DNA from: Marinospirillum sp031581385
GTDB lineage: Bacteria; Pseudomonadota; Gammaproteobacteria; Pseudomonadales; Halomonadaceae
Direction: 5' to 3'
NCBI RefSeq assembly: GCF_044810985.1
Contig: NZ_CP085242.1
Location: 3,038,001 to 3,102,000 of the forward strand
Length of the DNA stretch: 64,000 nucleotides
Position numbers and translations under genes: made by a program. Shown in pieces: positions 52,298 to 61,736 of this stretch. Each line of letters starts with the position of its first letter. Within the stretch, counting starts at the first letter, position 1. Under the pieces are notes generated by a model. It made no database searches. It saw only the letters and a list, made by a program, of their open reading frames with translations, and was not told where the DNA came from.

Positions 52298-52583
52298 GCA
52301 CAATAACCATAACCAGCAGGGCACCTAAAACCAGCAGGATATCCAATACCCAGCGACTGATTGAGCGCTTGCGTTTTTTAGGGCGGGTGCGCTGTTGAGC
52401 CAGTGCTCTCTGTGCCGAGGGGTTGCCCCGGCCACTTGCCCGTGAGCTTCCCCGACTAGCGCTGCGCGAAGAAGAGCGGCGTGAAGAGGATTTGGATCCT
52501 CCCATCTGTTTACGCAGCTCACGTTCCTCATGCTCGCGCTTGCGCTGCAGGGCCTGCTCCTTCATTTTGGTCATATCAACCAT
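52281..52583 (-). CDS. Small basic tail-anchored protein
   Basis: 100 residues. Charged N-terminal helix (KMKEQALQRKREHEERELRKQM), Ser/Arg-rich low-complexity middle, and one hydrophobic segment at the C-terminus (WVLDILLVLGALLVMVIVLNPF), so it would be anchored in the inner membrane with the basic part in the cytoplasm. No family recognised. RBS CCGAGGAAG upstream. Its 3' end overlaps the flavodoxin gene by 17 bp. Confidence 0.6.
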   Translation of the reverse strand: MVDMTKMKEQALQRKREHEERELRKQMGGSKSSSRRSSSRSASRGSSRASGRGNPSAQRALAQQRTRPKKRKRSISRWVLDILLVLGALLVMVIVLNPFR

Positions 52584-52689
52584 GTTTAAACTTCCTCGGT
52601 ATGAAACCTGTCCCGGATTTGGTGCATTGGAGTTTACAGCTTATCAAAAAAGATGGCTGTGTTTGCAGGTGGTTTTTATGTCAAATTAT

Positions 52690-54075
52690 TTAGCTGACCA
52701 CCTGATAGCAAGGGTTGTAAGCACTGCCTGCCAGTTTCATGCGCCCCTGACTGACAAAGGCTCTTAAGAGTTCATCCAGGGGGCGCATCAGTTCCGGGTC
52801 ACCCTGAATCTGAAAAGGCCCTTTTTCTTCTATCGACCGGATTCCCTTGTCCTTGACGTTACCAGCCACTATTCCCGAGAAAGCTCGCCGCAGATTGGCA
52901 GCCAGCTGATCGATCGGCTGGTTTTTGTGCAATTCCAACTGGGACATGGCTTCATGGCTGGGATCAAAAGGCTCCTGAAAAAGCAGATCAATCTGCAGGC
53001 GCCAGTTGAAATAAAAAGCATCATTCTGCTTGCGACGATACTCAGTGACCTGGTTGATGCCTGCTTTCATGGCGCGGGCAACCGCGGGCGGATCGTCAAT
53101 AATAATCTGGTAGCGTTCACGCATCGGCTCACCAAAAACCTGATGTATGAACTGGTCGATCTGGTGAAAGTAGTCCTGGGCCGAAGCCGGGCCGGTAAAA
53201 ATAACCGGAAAGGGTTGTTTTTGATTGCTGGGGTTACTGAGCAATCCCAGCAAATAAAGAATTTCTTCAGCCGTACCCACACCGCCGGGAAAGACAATAA
53301 TACCGTGACCCACACGGACAAAAGCTTCCAGGCGTTTTTCAATATCCGGCAGAATAACCAGTTCATTGACAATGGGGTTGGGCGCTTCGGCAGCGATGAT
53401 GCCCGGTTCGGAAATGCCAATATAGCGGCGCTGATGAATGCGTTGCTTGGCATGTGCGACATTGGCCCCCTTCATGGGGCCTTTCATAGCACCCGGGCCA
53501 CAGCCGGTACAGATATCCAGCCCTCTTAGACCCAGGTGGTAGCCGACATCCTTGGTGTATTCATATTCTTCACGGGAAATGGAATGTCCCCCCCAGCAAA
53601 CCACCAGATTCGGCTGCTGGTTGGTGCGTAAAATATGCGCATTGCGAAGGATGTGAAAGACAGCATCGGTAATGCCTTCACTGCTGTTGAGGTCATAGCG
53701 AGGGTTGAGTTCGATTTCATTGCTGACATAAACCAGGTCACGCAATACCGCAAACAGATGCTCACGGATGCCGCGAATCATGTCACCGTCGACAAAGGCG
53801 TCACCGGGTGCCTGGGTGAGTTGCAGGCGTATTCCCCGATCCTGCTGCAGGACTTCAATATCAAACTTGGGGTGTTGTTCCAGCAGAGCCTTGCTGTCAT
53901 CGAGAGGGCTGCCGCAGGAAAGCACGGCCAGGGCACAGCGGCGCAGGAGGTCGTGATGACCGTTGCGGGAGGTATCTCTGAGGCGATTGACTTCATGCTG
54001 GGAAAGGACTTCCAGGCTGCCTTCAGGGGAAACCAGGGCATCCACGCTGGCGGAATTTTCGGTCCTGCTGTGCAT
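52690..54075 (-). CDS. ppnN: PpnN, nucleotide 5'-monophosphate nucleosidase
   Basis: 461 residues. LOG-family motif FPGGVGTAEEILYLLG and GCGPGAMKGPMKGA are seen in the central domain, with flanking YgdH-type N- and C-terminal domains. It hydrolyses nucleoside monophosphates to base and ribose phosphate and is a (p)ppGpp target in E. coli. Start ATG at 54075 follows GAGGAGTTCAA. The family length (about 450) fits. Confidence 0.93.
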   Translation of the reverse strand: MHSRTENSASVDALVSPEGSLEVLSQHEVNRLRDTSRNGHHDLLRRCALAVLSCGSPLDDSKALLEQHPKFDIEVLQQDRGIRLQLTQAPGDAFVDGDMIRGIREHLFAVLRDLVYVSNEIELNPRYDLNSSEGITDAVFHILRNAHILRTNQQPNLVVCWGGHSISREEYEYTKDVGYHLGLRGLDICTGCGPGAMKGPMKGANVAHAKQRIHQRRYIGISEPGIIAAEAPNPIVNELVILPDIEKRLEAFVRVGHGIIVFPGGVGTAEEILYLLGLLSNPSNQKQPFPVIFTGPASAQDYFHQIDQFIHQVFGEPMRERYQIIIDDPPAVARAMKAGINQVTEYRRKQNDAFYFNWRLQIDLLFQEPFDPSHEAMSQLELHKNQPIDQLAANLRRAFSGIVAGNVKDKGIRSIEEKGPFQIQGDPELMRPLDELLRAFVSQGRMKLAGSAYNPCYQVVS

Positions 54076-54402
54076 TTGAACTCCTCGATCGGGGAAAACG
54101 GCTGCCTATGATAAAGCAAATCCCACCTGATTTTCCTGAATAAATTTGTACGGGACTGAGTGACCAGAAAATAATGCCGTCAAAAATTGATTTTAAAGAA
54201 TAATGACCAGGCAGTCATGCTTTGTAGTATTGGAATGCGTGGGTTTTGGCTGTTTTACCCTTAAGTATTACTAATCCAAGGTCGAATAGGCTTTCGGGAT
54301 GAACCCGCGTAAAAAGCAACTGCTGAACGATCACACCAACAAAAACAGTAAAGTGACGTCGGTTCCAGGTGAAAACATAAACCCAAACAAGGAACTAGAG
54401 AC
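54076..54402. other. Intergenic region between ppnN and the permease gene
   Basis: 327 bp between divergent genes. It must contain both promoters, but no clear repeat, RNA gene or regulator box was recognised. Confidence 0.5.
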
Positions 54403-55809
54403 GTGCTCCTGAAAAGAAAATACGGGGAAGAACATCCCTACTGGCCTGCAGGCCCTTTCAAAATCCGTTTACCCTTCATTCATTATCGCTGGGAGATTCC
54501 TGAAACCATCCAGGCTTTGGTGATGTTTGTTATTGCCATGGGCATGATTCCCTTGCTGGAACAGTATCTGGGGCTGCCCTACGAAGTAGCTCTGGCCTTT
54601 GTCGTGGTTTGCGGTATCGGTTTTATCCTGCCCACCCTGTTGGGTGTGCCCTTTGTTCCTGGCTGGATTACTCCGGCGATTCCAGTCGTACTGTTGTTTG
54701 TTGGTCAGTATGAAGCTGGCCCGGATGCCATCCGGGCTCTGGTGGCTCTGCAACTGGTCGTGGCTTTTATTTTCCTGTTTATGGCAGTCACCCGCCTGGG
54801 AACCAAACTGGTCAACAACATTCCCAGCTCCATCAAAGCCGGCATCCTGCTGGGGGCGGGCATTGCCGCCATCAGTGGTGAAATCAGTGAAGGTGGACGC
54901 CTCTATGCAACCCCTCTGTCTTTGGGGATCGGTGGTCTGGTGACCGTGTACGTTCTCTTTTCCCTGTCTTTTCGGGACTGGACGGAAAAACACCGCTGGG
55001 CCAAGCTGATCGCCAGCTATGGCATGGTTCCCGGCATGCTGTTGACCATGTTTATCGGCTGGTCCGTTTCCGAGTATCCACTGCCAAGTGTTGAATGGGG
55101 TTTCAATGTGCCTGCCATGGGCCAGATCTGGGCTTATCTGCCGTTCAACGTCGGTTTCCCCGGCATTGAGCTGCTGATTGCTGCTATTCCCACTGCAATT
55201 ATTGCCTACATCATAGCCTTTGGCGATATTATCGTGGGTCAAAGCCTGATCAAAAGGGTCGATCATTTGCGTCCTGACGAGAAAATCGAAGTCAATGTTG
55301 ACCGGGTGCATCTGGTCACTGGCATCCGTAATGTCATTCATGCTTTCTTTGCGCCCTATCCGGGCTTGGCAGGCCCCTTGTTTACCGGTGCCATGGCCAC
55401 CATTGCCGAGCGCTACCGCTACGGTCGCAAAGCCATGGACACCATCTATTCCGGTGCCAGTATTTTCTGGATAGTTGGCTTTATTGCTTTGTTTATGTTG
55501 CCTCTGGTGACCCTTTTCAAACCCGTGCTGCCGATTGCTCTGTCGATTACTCTGTTGATCACCGGCTATCTGTGTATTGCCGTAGCCGTTGAACAAATCG
55601 ACAATGCCACCTCCATGGGTGTGGCCGGTATTATGGGTGTGGTGCTGGCAACCCATGGTGCTGCCTGGGGTCTGGGGGTTGGCCTGGCGATGTATTTCAT
55701 GATTGAATACCGGGGCCGCAAGCGGGTGGGTGATGACACTGAAGAACCCATCCATGTTGAGGATAATATGCCCGTGGATGCTGAAAGCCCGGAAGCAGAA
55801 AAAAGCTAA
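54403..55809 (+). CDS. NCS2/SulP-type membrane permease, substrate unknown
   Basis: 468 residues, GTG start at 54403 after AAGGAACTAGAGAC. About twelve to fourteen hydrophobic segments; GLYVPGWITPAIP-like half-helix features and AIPTAIIAYIIAFGDIIVGQSLIKRVD resemble the nucleobase/sulfate transporter fold. GTG start, monocistronic, followed by a strong terminator. The substrate cannot be stated. Confidence 0.6.
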   Translation: MLLKRKYGEEHPYWPAGPFKIRLPFIHYRWEIPETIQALVMFVIAMGMIPLLEQYLGLPYEVALAFVVVCGIGFILPTLLGVPFVPGWITPAIPVVLLFVGQYEAGPDAIRALVALQLVVAFIFLFMAVTRLGTKLVNNIPSSIKAGILLGAGIAAISGEISEGGRLYATPLSLGIGGLVTVYVLFSLSFRDWTEKHRWAKLIASYGMVPGMLLTMFIGWSVSEYPLPSVEWGFNVPAMGQIWAYLPFNVGFPGIELLIAAIPTAIIAYIIAFGDIIVGQSLIKRVDHLRPDEKIEVNVDRVHLVTGIRNVIHAFFAPYPGLAGPLFTGAMATIAERYRYGRKAMDTIYSGASIFWIVGFIALFMLPLVTLFKPVLPIALSITLLITGYLCIAVAVEQIDNATSMGVAGIMGVVLATHGAAWGLGVGLAMYFMIEYRGRKRVGDDTEEPIHVEDNMPVDAESPEAEKS

Positions 55810-55842
55810 TCAGCGGCGATCAAGTCCGAAATGGTTTTCTTT

Positions 55843-55874
55843 ACCCCTGATCCATTAAGGGTCAGGGGTTTTTT
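55843..55874 (+). terminator. Rho-independent terminator after the permease gene
   Basis: ACCCCTGA (55843-55850) pairs with TCAGGGGT (55862-55869), followed by TTTTT. Confidence 0.88.
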
Positions 55875-55921
55875 GTTATCCTAAGCACCTGATTGCAGCC
55901 TCTTACTCGGGTTATCCGCAG

Positions 55922-56824
55922 ATGTTTAATGCAGTTTTTTTCAAAACCTTTATTACGCTGGTGGAAACAGGCAGTTTTACTCAGACGGCGGGTCAGTTGG
56001 GAATGACCCAGCCCGGAGTGAGTCAGCATGTTCGCAAATTGGAGGAATATTTCAGCCTGCCGCTTCTGGCCAGGACGGGCAAGCGTTTTGAATTAACGGA
56101 AGCCGGGCGTCAGGTGTATGACTATGCCTTGCGGCTTTTTGCCGAGCATGAACAGTTTCGTCATGCTCTGGAGCAGGAGTTGGTTGAAGGCGGTGAGTGT
56201 CGCTGTTCAAGCATAGAAACCTTCGGTGTTCTCTTTTACCCCTTTGCGCTGGGTTATCTGAAAAACCATCCCCGCTTGCGGCTGCACATGACTTTCAGCA
56301 ATAACCAGCAAGCGATTGAGGAGGTTCTCAGTCGTCAGGTTGATCTGGCTCTGGTGAGCAGCATCCAGAAGCACCCCGAGCTGAGCTGTGAACTTTATCT
56401 GCAGGAAAGTCTGGCGGTGATCGTCCCGGCTGATTTTCAGGGCAACAGTTTTCAGGATCTTCTGAGCCTGGGGTTTATCAGTCACCAGGAAGGCCAGGAG
56501 CAGGCCCGAAAGCTTCTGGCGGCCAATTTTCCCGGTGAATTCCGCGGCCTTCACCAGCTCACCCGGCGCAGCGAGGTCAATCAGGTGCATCTGGCTCTGG
56601 ATGCTGTGGCCCGCGGCCTGGGCTTCAGTATTCTGCCGCGCAGTGTTTGGGAAGCTTCACCCTGGCAACAACAAACCCGCGAGTGGTATCTGGATGAGGA
56701 AACCCTCTGGCCGGTTTACCGGGTCAGACGTCGCCAGGAACAACTCGCCGAGCGCTACCACCACCTGCTTGATGAATATCTGCACTGGCGGCAGGGCACC
56801 AGCAGCAGGAATCCGGATTCCTAA
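55922..56824 (+). CDS. LysR-family transcriptional regulator
   Basis: 300 residues. N-terminal winged helix (FFKTFITLVETGSFTQTAGQLGMTQPGVSQHVRKLEEYFSLPLLARTGKRFELTEAG) and a substrate-binding domain (about 90-295). It lies 113 bp downstream of the permease and just past its terminator, on the same strand, so the pair may be functionally linked but there is no divergent operator. Target unknown. Confidence 0.93.
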   Translation: MFNAVFFKTFITLVETGSFTQTAGQLGMTQPGVSQHVRKLEEYFSLPLLARTGKRFELTEAGRQVYDYALRLFAEHEQFRHALEQELVEGGECRCSSIETFGVLFYPFALGYLKNHPRLRLHMTFSNNQQAIEEVLSRQVDLALVSSIQKHPELSCELYLQESLAVIVPADFQGNSFQDLLSLGFISHQEGQEQARKLLAANFPGEFRGLHQLTRRSEVNQVHLALDAVARGLGFSILPRSVWEASPWQQQTREWYLDEETLWPVYRVRRRQEQLAERYHHLLDEYLHWRQGTSSRNPDS

Positions 56825-57186
56825 GCCGGTTTCTGATACCGGCTGAAGGGAATGATTTTGGCAGAAGGGCGCGCTGGTTGGTTGTCTCCGGTTTGACAGG
56901 GCAGCACGACAGGTTGCAAAAGCTTGTGCAATTCCTGATTCAAAACCCCCAGCTGGCGGTGCATCAAGTTGGAATAATGCAGACACAGGGATAGGGGCGT
57001 CCGACCTCTGCGCCTTTCGGCGTCAATACGAAAAGCCAACTGCTCCAGGCGTAAACGCACCCCCTGATCGGGTGTGCTGTCAAGAATCTGGTTGGTCATT
57101 TCCAGACGTAGCCTTTCCAGCTCTTCGGGTGAGTTCCTGGCCAAGTCAAGCAGCCGGTCAAAACTGGGTAGTGCGGATGCGCTCAT
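56821..57186 (-). CDS. DUF3135 family protein
   Basis: 121 residues. LPSFDRLLDLARNSPEELERLRLEMTNQILDSTPDQGVRLRLEQLAFRIDAERRRGRTPLSLCLHYSNLMHRQL fits the DUF3135 pattern found in gammaproteobacteria. Probably a soluble helical protein. Overlaps the LysR stop by 4 bp. Function unknown. Confidence 0.75.
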   Translation of the reverse strand: MSASALPSFDRLLDLARNSPEELERLRLEMTNQILDSTPDQGVRLRLEQLAFRIDAERRRGRTPLSLCLHYSNLMHRQLGVLNQELHKLLQPVVLPCQTGDNQPARPSAKIIPFSRYQKPA

Positions 57187-57292
57187 GATCTTGTCCTCCT
57201 ATAATCAGCATAGAAAAGTTTTTGATAAATGCAGGAAGTTTGCCGTATTTTCTGTTTAACTCTTGTTATTGCATAATAAAAGAAGGATCGCT

Positions 57293-59239
57293 ATGAAACC
57301 TTTCCGCCACTTGTGGTCCCCGCGCTCCTTGCAGGTGCTCAAAGTTGCCGGTATTTATGCTGTTGTCAGTGCCCTGTGGATTGTTTTCAGTGACAGCTTT
57401 ATTGATGCTCTGAACCTGGAGCCAGCCATCCAGACCCAGTTACAGACCAAAAAGGGTCTGTTTTTTATTACCTTGAGCAGCCTTTTGATTGCCGGGCTGG
57501 TTTACCGGGCTTTATGGGTTCAGGACAAGCTCATCAGCCATTTGATGAAAAGCCGTCAGGAGTTGCTGCAGGCGGGGGTGTTTTATGAAGAAACCAATGA
57601 AGGTCTGCTGCTTTTGGACGCCCGGCGATACATTCAGGCGGCCAACCCGGCTGCCGAGCAAATTCTGGGTCTGACAGAATCTGAACTCCAGCAGCAGCGC
57701 CCCCAGCTACTGATCAATCAGGATCAAACACGCGGCTTTTACCGTAAAATCTGGCGACAGATCCAGAAGGATCACAAGTGGCAGGGCCAGCTGTTGGAAA
57801 AACGCAAGAATGGCAGCTATTGCCACCTCTGGGTGACCGTGACCCGAATCGAAGGGGCCGGTTGCAACCGTTACCTGGTCGTGCTGGCCGATGTCAGCCA
57901 GTTGGAAGAAACCCATGTGCGCCTGCAGAGACTGGTTCACTATGACCCTCTGACCAACCTTCCCAATCGCAGTCTGATGTCCATGCTGCTGGATAATGCC
58001 GTGATTCGAGCACGGCGCTGGCAGACCGGTATCGGGGTTTTGCTGTTGGATCTGGATGGCTTCAAAACCCTGAATGACAGTCTGGGCCATCAGGCCGGTG
58101 ACGAGTTACTGATCGCTGCGGGCAAGCGTCTGGAAAAGAACTTTTCAGAGTGTTGTCTGCTGGCCCGTCTGGGGGGTGATGAGTTTCTGCTGGCAATGGA
58201 AGGTATTCACCAGCCGGAGGAACTTTATCGTCTGGCGGCGGAAGTGCTGGAAGTCATTCGTGAACCTTTTGATCTGGGGGAGGGCCAGCAAATCTGGCTG
58301 ACTGCCAGTATTGGCACCAGTCTTTATCCCCAGGATGCCGCGTCTGCAGAGGATCTCTTGCGCAATGCCGATGCGGCGCTGTATCAGGCCAAGGATGAAG
58401 GACGCAACACCTATTCCTCTTACACCGCCGAGCTGACCGAAAAAGCCCAGCAATACCTGTCGATGGAAAGCCGCTTGCGCCAGGCTCTGAGTAACAATGA
58501 GCTGCGTGTGTTTTATCAACCCCTGATCGATCTGAACACAGGGGACTGCAAGGGAGTGGAAGCCTTGGTGCGCTGGCAGGACCCCAGGCAGGGCCTGGTT
58601 CCGCCCATGGACTTTATTCCCCATGCCGAACAAAGCGGTCTGATTAACCCCCTGGGTGAATGGGTACTGCAGCAGGCCATTAGTGACTTCCAAAGCTGGC
58701 TAGCCCAGGGTATTGACCTGGGGGTACTGGCAGTCAACCTGTCGCCGCGCCAGTTTTCCGAAGCAGAACTGGTCAACAAAATAACCCAAACCCTGGAAGC
58801 AACGGGGTTTGATGCCACGCGTCTGGAACTGGAAATTACCGAAACCGCACTGATCAGTCGTGGGGATCAGGCCGAAAATGATCTGCGTTCCCTGAAGGCT
58901 CTGGGGCTGACTTTGGCCATTGATGATTTTGGCACCGGCTACTCATCCCTGGCCTATCTGAAACGCCTGCCGATCGACAAGCTGAAGATTGATCGCAGTT
59001 TTGTCAAGGATCTGCCCGAGGACACCACGGGTGGCGAGATAGTGGCGGCCGTTATTGCCATGGGCAAAGCCATGCATCTGGAAGTGCTGGCGGAAGGGGT
59101 GGAAACTGCAGAACAGCAGGCTTTCCTGATGCGGGAAAAATGCACCACCGGACAGGGCTACTGGTTCAGTCGGCCTTTGCCTGCCAGGGATCTGTTGCTA
59201 TGGCACCAGGCCAGAAAAGAGGAGCTTCCCGCAGGCTGA
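57293..59239 (+). CDS. PAS-GGDEF-EAL c-di-GMP enzyme, membrane-anchored
   Basis: 648 residues from the ATG at 57293 (AGAAGGATCGCT upstream). Two N-terminal transmembrane helices (about 15-35 and 60-80), PAS domain (about 95-215), GGDEF (RLGGDEF intact) and EAL (EALVRW, DDFGTGYSSLAYLKRLPIDKLKID intact). Both catalytic motifs are kept, so it may act as a diguanylate cyclase or a phosphodiesterase. Its stop codon lies inside the loop of a 10-bp hairpin (59226-59250). Confidence 0.93.
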   Translation: MKPFRHLWSPRSLQVLKVAGIYAVVSALWIVFSDSFIDALNLEPAIQTQLQTKKGLFFITLSSLLIAGLVYRALWVQDKLISHLMKSRQELLQAGVFYEETNEGLLLLDARRYIQAANPAAEQILGLTESELQQQRPQLLINQDQTRGFYRKIWRQIQKDHKWQGQLLEKRKNGSYCHLWVTVTRIEGAGCNRYLVVLADVSQLEETHVRLQRLVHYDPLTNLPNRSLMSMLLDNAVIRARRWQTGIGVLLLDLDGFKTLNDSLGHQAGDELLIAAGKRLEKNFSECCLLARLGGDEFLLAMEGIHQPEELYRLAAEVLEVIREPFDLGEGQQIWLTASIGTSLYPQDAASAEDLLRNADAALYQAKDEGRNTYSSYTAELTEKAQQYLSMESRLRQALSNNELRVFYQPLIDLNTGDCKGVEALVRWQDPRQGLVPPMDFIPHAEQSGLINPLGEWVLQQAISDFQSWLAQGIDLGVLAVNLSPRQFSEAELVNKITQTLEATGFDATRLELEITETALISRGDQAENDLRSLKALGLTLAIDDFGTGYSSLAYLKRLPIDKLKIDRSFVKDLPEDTTGGEIVAAVIAMGKAMHLEVLAEGVETAEQQAFLMREKCTTGQGYWFSRPLPARDLLLWHQARKEELPAG

Positions 59240-59250
59240 ACCTGCGGGAA
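59226..59250. terminator. Hairpin between convergent genes
   Basis: TTCCCGCAGG (59226-59235), loop CTGAA, CCTGCGGGAA (59241-59250), a 10-bp perfect stem between the GGDEF-EAL gene and ppa. No T-tract follows on either strand, so rho-independent function is doubtful. Confidence 0.5.
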
Positions 59251-59260
59251 AGATCAGGCT

Positions 59261-59788
59261 TCAGCCCTTGTAGGCGGCAGCTGATTTCTTGATTTCATCG
59301 CGAGCTTCATCAGCAGAGCCCCAGGCCTCAACCTTGACCCATTTGCCTTCTTCCAGATCCTTGTAGTTCTCAAAGAAGTGGGCAATCTGCTTGCGCAGCA
59401 GCTCAGGTACATCATTGATGTCCTGAACATCATTGTAAACCGTGCTCAGCTTGGCGTGAGGAACGGCAATGAGTTTGGCATCCTGACCGGATTCATCGGT
59501 CATGTTGAGAACGCCAACCGGACGACAGCGGATGACACTGCCAGGCTCTACCGGGTGTGGGGTAATGACCAACACATCCAGGGGATCGCCGTCATCGCTC
59601 AGGGTTTGCGGGATGAAGCCATAGTTGGCTGGGTAAAACATGGGTGTGGCCATAAAACGGTCAACCACCAGCGCGTCCATGTCTTTATCGATTTCGTATT
59701 TAACCGGAGCGTGATTAGCCGGGATCTCAATGACTACATTGATGTCATCAGGAAGAGATTTGCCAGCAGGAATCTTGTTGTAGCTCAT
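59261..59788 (-). CDS. ppa: Inorganic pyrophosphatase (family I)
   Basis: 175 residues. MSYNKIPAGKSLPDDINVVIEIPANHAPVKYEIDKD, NYGFIPQTLSDDGDPLDVLVI and MTDESGQDAKLIAVP are the family I signature with the metal-binding Asp cluster. Hydrolyses pyrophosphate. Start ATG at 59788. Confidence 0.97.
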   Translation of the reverse strand: MSYNKIPAGKSLPDDINVVIEIPANHAPVKYEIDKDMDALVVDRFMATPMFYPANYGFIPQTLSDDGDPLDVLVITPHPVEPGSVIRCRPVGVLNMTDESGQDAKLIAVPHAKLSTVYNDVQDINDVPELLRKQIAHFFENYKDLEEGKWVKVEAWGSADEARDEIKKSAAAYKG

Positions 59789-59983
59789 TAGCTTTAGACC
59801 CTTTAGAAGTAAAAAAAATTAGCGTGAGGATTATACTTGCCAGCTCTGCATAACTCCAACGCCATCTGCCTCAACACGACCAAGGGATAACAGCCTGCCA
59901 CTTGGAAGTTGGCTTCTGGCGGGTGATACTTGAATCCTAGCTCGTCACTTTTTTAAGACAAGATAAAGGTTACCGATAAGCCA

Positions 59984-61702
59984 ATGCATCTGGGTGAATT
60001 AAGAGTCAGTTATGGTCAGTCTTATCTGGCTCAGGATCGGCGCAGCGCACGCTCCTCCATGGCTGTGTGTCATCCCAAGGACTCCTTGCTGGCCATTAAG
60101 GGGATCGCCGGTATCATTGCCGACTCCACCTGGCGGAATGCCCTGGCCAAGCAGGCCGGTGAAACCAGCGTCAAGGGCTTTATGGCCGACTATTACTCAA
60201 CGCCGGACAACTGGGATGTCAAAACCTCAGCCAATCGCGTTCTCCTGGCGCTCAACTCCTGGCTTTATTCGCAAAGCCGCACGGTCAGCAATGGCAGCTA
60301 CATCAGTTCCATGAGCGCCCTGCTGCTGCGGGGCCAGCAAGCGCACCTCTTTCATATGGGTGACACCCTGGTGTATCGCTTGCGGGGGGCTGAATTCCAA
60401 CTTCTGAACCGTGAACACACCACCTATCTGGGTGGCTATCGTTATCCTTCACGGGCCATGGGTATGGACCCCAGCGTGGACATCGACTATCTGAATTTCA
60501 AGGTCAAGCAGGGCGATATCTTTCTCTTCACCACTCAGGCGGTGAAAGGCACCCTGATGCCCACTGAATTCGTGCAACTGATCAGCCAGTTCCCGGAAGA
60601 CCTGAATCAGGCTTGCGACGTGATCCTTCAAAAGGCCATGGAAAAAGCCAGTAAGCGTGGTTATTCCAGTTATAATTTTTGTTTTCAACTGATGCGTGTC
60701 GATCAGGTTCCGCATGAAGCCAATGAGGGTCTGGGTGAGGCTTATTCCAGTCTGCCTGTGCCTGAAGAACTGCAAGCCGGGGATGAAGTGGATGGTTACC
60801 GGGTTGAGAAGGTGCTTTCACGCAGTGCCACCAGCCGGATTTACCGGGTTTACGATCCGCAAACGGATCGCCAGCTGGTGCTGAAAGCCCCTTCGCCACA
60901 GATTGCCAGAAAAAAAGAATTTATTGCCCACTTCATCATGCAGCAATGGGTGGTTGAACGCGTTAGCTCGCCCTATGTGGCCAAGGTGGTGGATCTGTCC
61001 CGCCCCAGAACCCAGCTTTATTATTTGATGGAATACATTGAAGGGCGAACCCTGCAAGAATGGATGCAGGAAAACCCGGATGCCGATCTGAAGGTGCGGC
61101 TGGATTTGATCGAACAACTGACCAAAGCCGTCAGAGCCATGCATCGCCGCGAGGTTTTGCACCAGTACCTGATGCCCCAGAACATCCTGGTGGATCAGCT
61201 GGGTGTCATCCGGGTGGTTGATTTTGCGGCTTGTGGCATTGCCGGTATGAAAGATCTTCCACCTTTGCTGACCCTGGCCAGGCGCGTGGGTCTGACTGCC
61301 TACTCCGCACCCGAGTACCGTCTGGGTCGTGAGCCCGGTGAAAGAGCCGATCAGTTTTCCATTGCCGCCATCGCTTTTGAGTTGCTGACCGGCCAACGCC
61401 CTTATCAGGGCAAACTGGAAACTCTCAGCTCCAAGGTGGACTTTTCCCGTCTCAACTACACGCCTGCCTTTCAACTCAACCCGGCCTTGCCGGTGGGGAT
61501 GGATGCCGCCCTGCGCAAAGCCTTGCAGCCCAATGCAGAATTGAGATACCGGCGTTTGTCTGAATTCATCTATGACCTGAAAAAACCCAACCCTGGCCAG
61601 CCCGAGGAAGCGCCATCCGCTCTTGCGGATCAACCTCTTGCTTTCTGGAAGGGGTTGGCTGGCTTGTTGCTCTTGCTTTTGTTGTTGAGTCTGTTTTACT
61701 AA
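59984..61702 (+). CDS. Degenerate PP2C/Ser-Thr kinase-like fusion, tail-anchored
   Basis: 572 residues with the layout of the bifunctional kinase/phosphatase proteins of gammaproteobacteria: PP2C-like part (about 10-240; FMADYYSTPDNWDVKTSANRVLLALNSWLYSQSR and HMGDTLVYRLRG align well), kinase-like part (about 270-530) and a C-terminal transmembrane helix (about 555-572). Key residues are missing: the PP2C DG motif reads ADST (about 47), LASDG is LFTTQA, and the terminal DN is SY. In the kinase part the ATP Lys is kept (VLK, about 301) and Asn (about 400), but HRD reads HQY and DFG reads DFA. Probably a regulatory pseudoenzyme. Confidence 0.8.
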   Translation: MHLGELRVSYGQSYLAQDRRSARSSMAVCHPKDSLLAIKGIAGIIADSTWRNALAKQAGETSVKGFMADYYSTPDNWDVKTSANRVLLALNSWLYSQSRTVSNGSYISSMSALLLRGQQAHLFHMGDTLVYRLRGAEFQLLNREHTTYLGGYRYPSRAMGMDPSVDIDYLNFKVKQGDIFLFTTQAVKGTLMPTEFVQLISQFPEDLNQACDVILQKAMEKASKRGYSSYNFCFQLMRVDQVPHEANEGLGEAYSSLPVPEELQAGDEVDGYRVEKVLSRSATSRIYRVYDPQTDRQLVLKAPSPQIARKKEFIAHFIMQQWVVERVSSPYVAKVVDLSRPRTQLYYLMEYIEGRTLQEWMQENPDADLKVRLDLIEQLTKAVRAMHRREVLHQYLMPQNILVDQLGVIRVVDFAACGIAGMKDLPPLLTLARRVGLTAYSAPEYRLGREPGERADQFSIAAIAFELLTGQRPYQGKLETLSSKVDFSRLNYTPAFQLNPALPVGMDAALRKALQPNAELRYRRLSEFIYDLKKPNPGQPEEAPSALADQPLAFWKGLAGLLLLLLLLSLFY

Positions 61703-61736
61703 CAGAAAGAACCCCTTACAAGATTCGGAGAAGATT

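Noticed and set aside
54469..55755. 428-residue minus-strand reading frame opposite the permease
   Set aside because: Antisense of a hydrophobic gene, rich in His, Asn and Gln; no start context.
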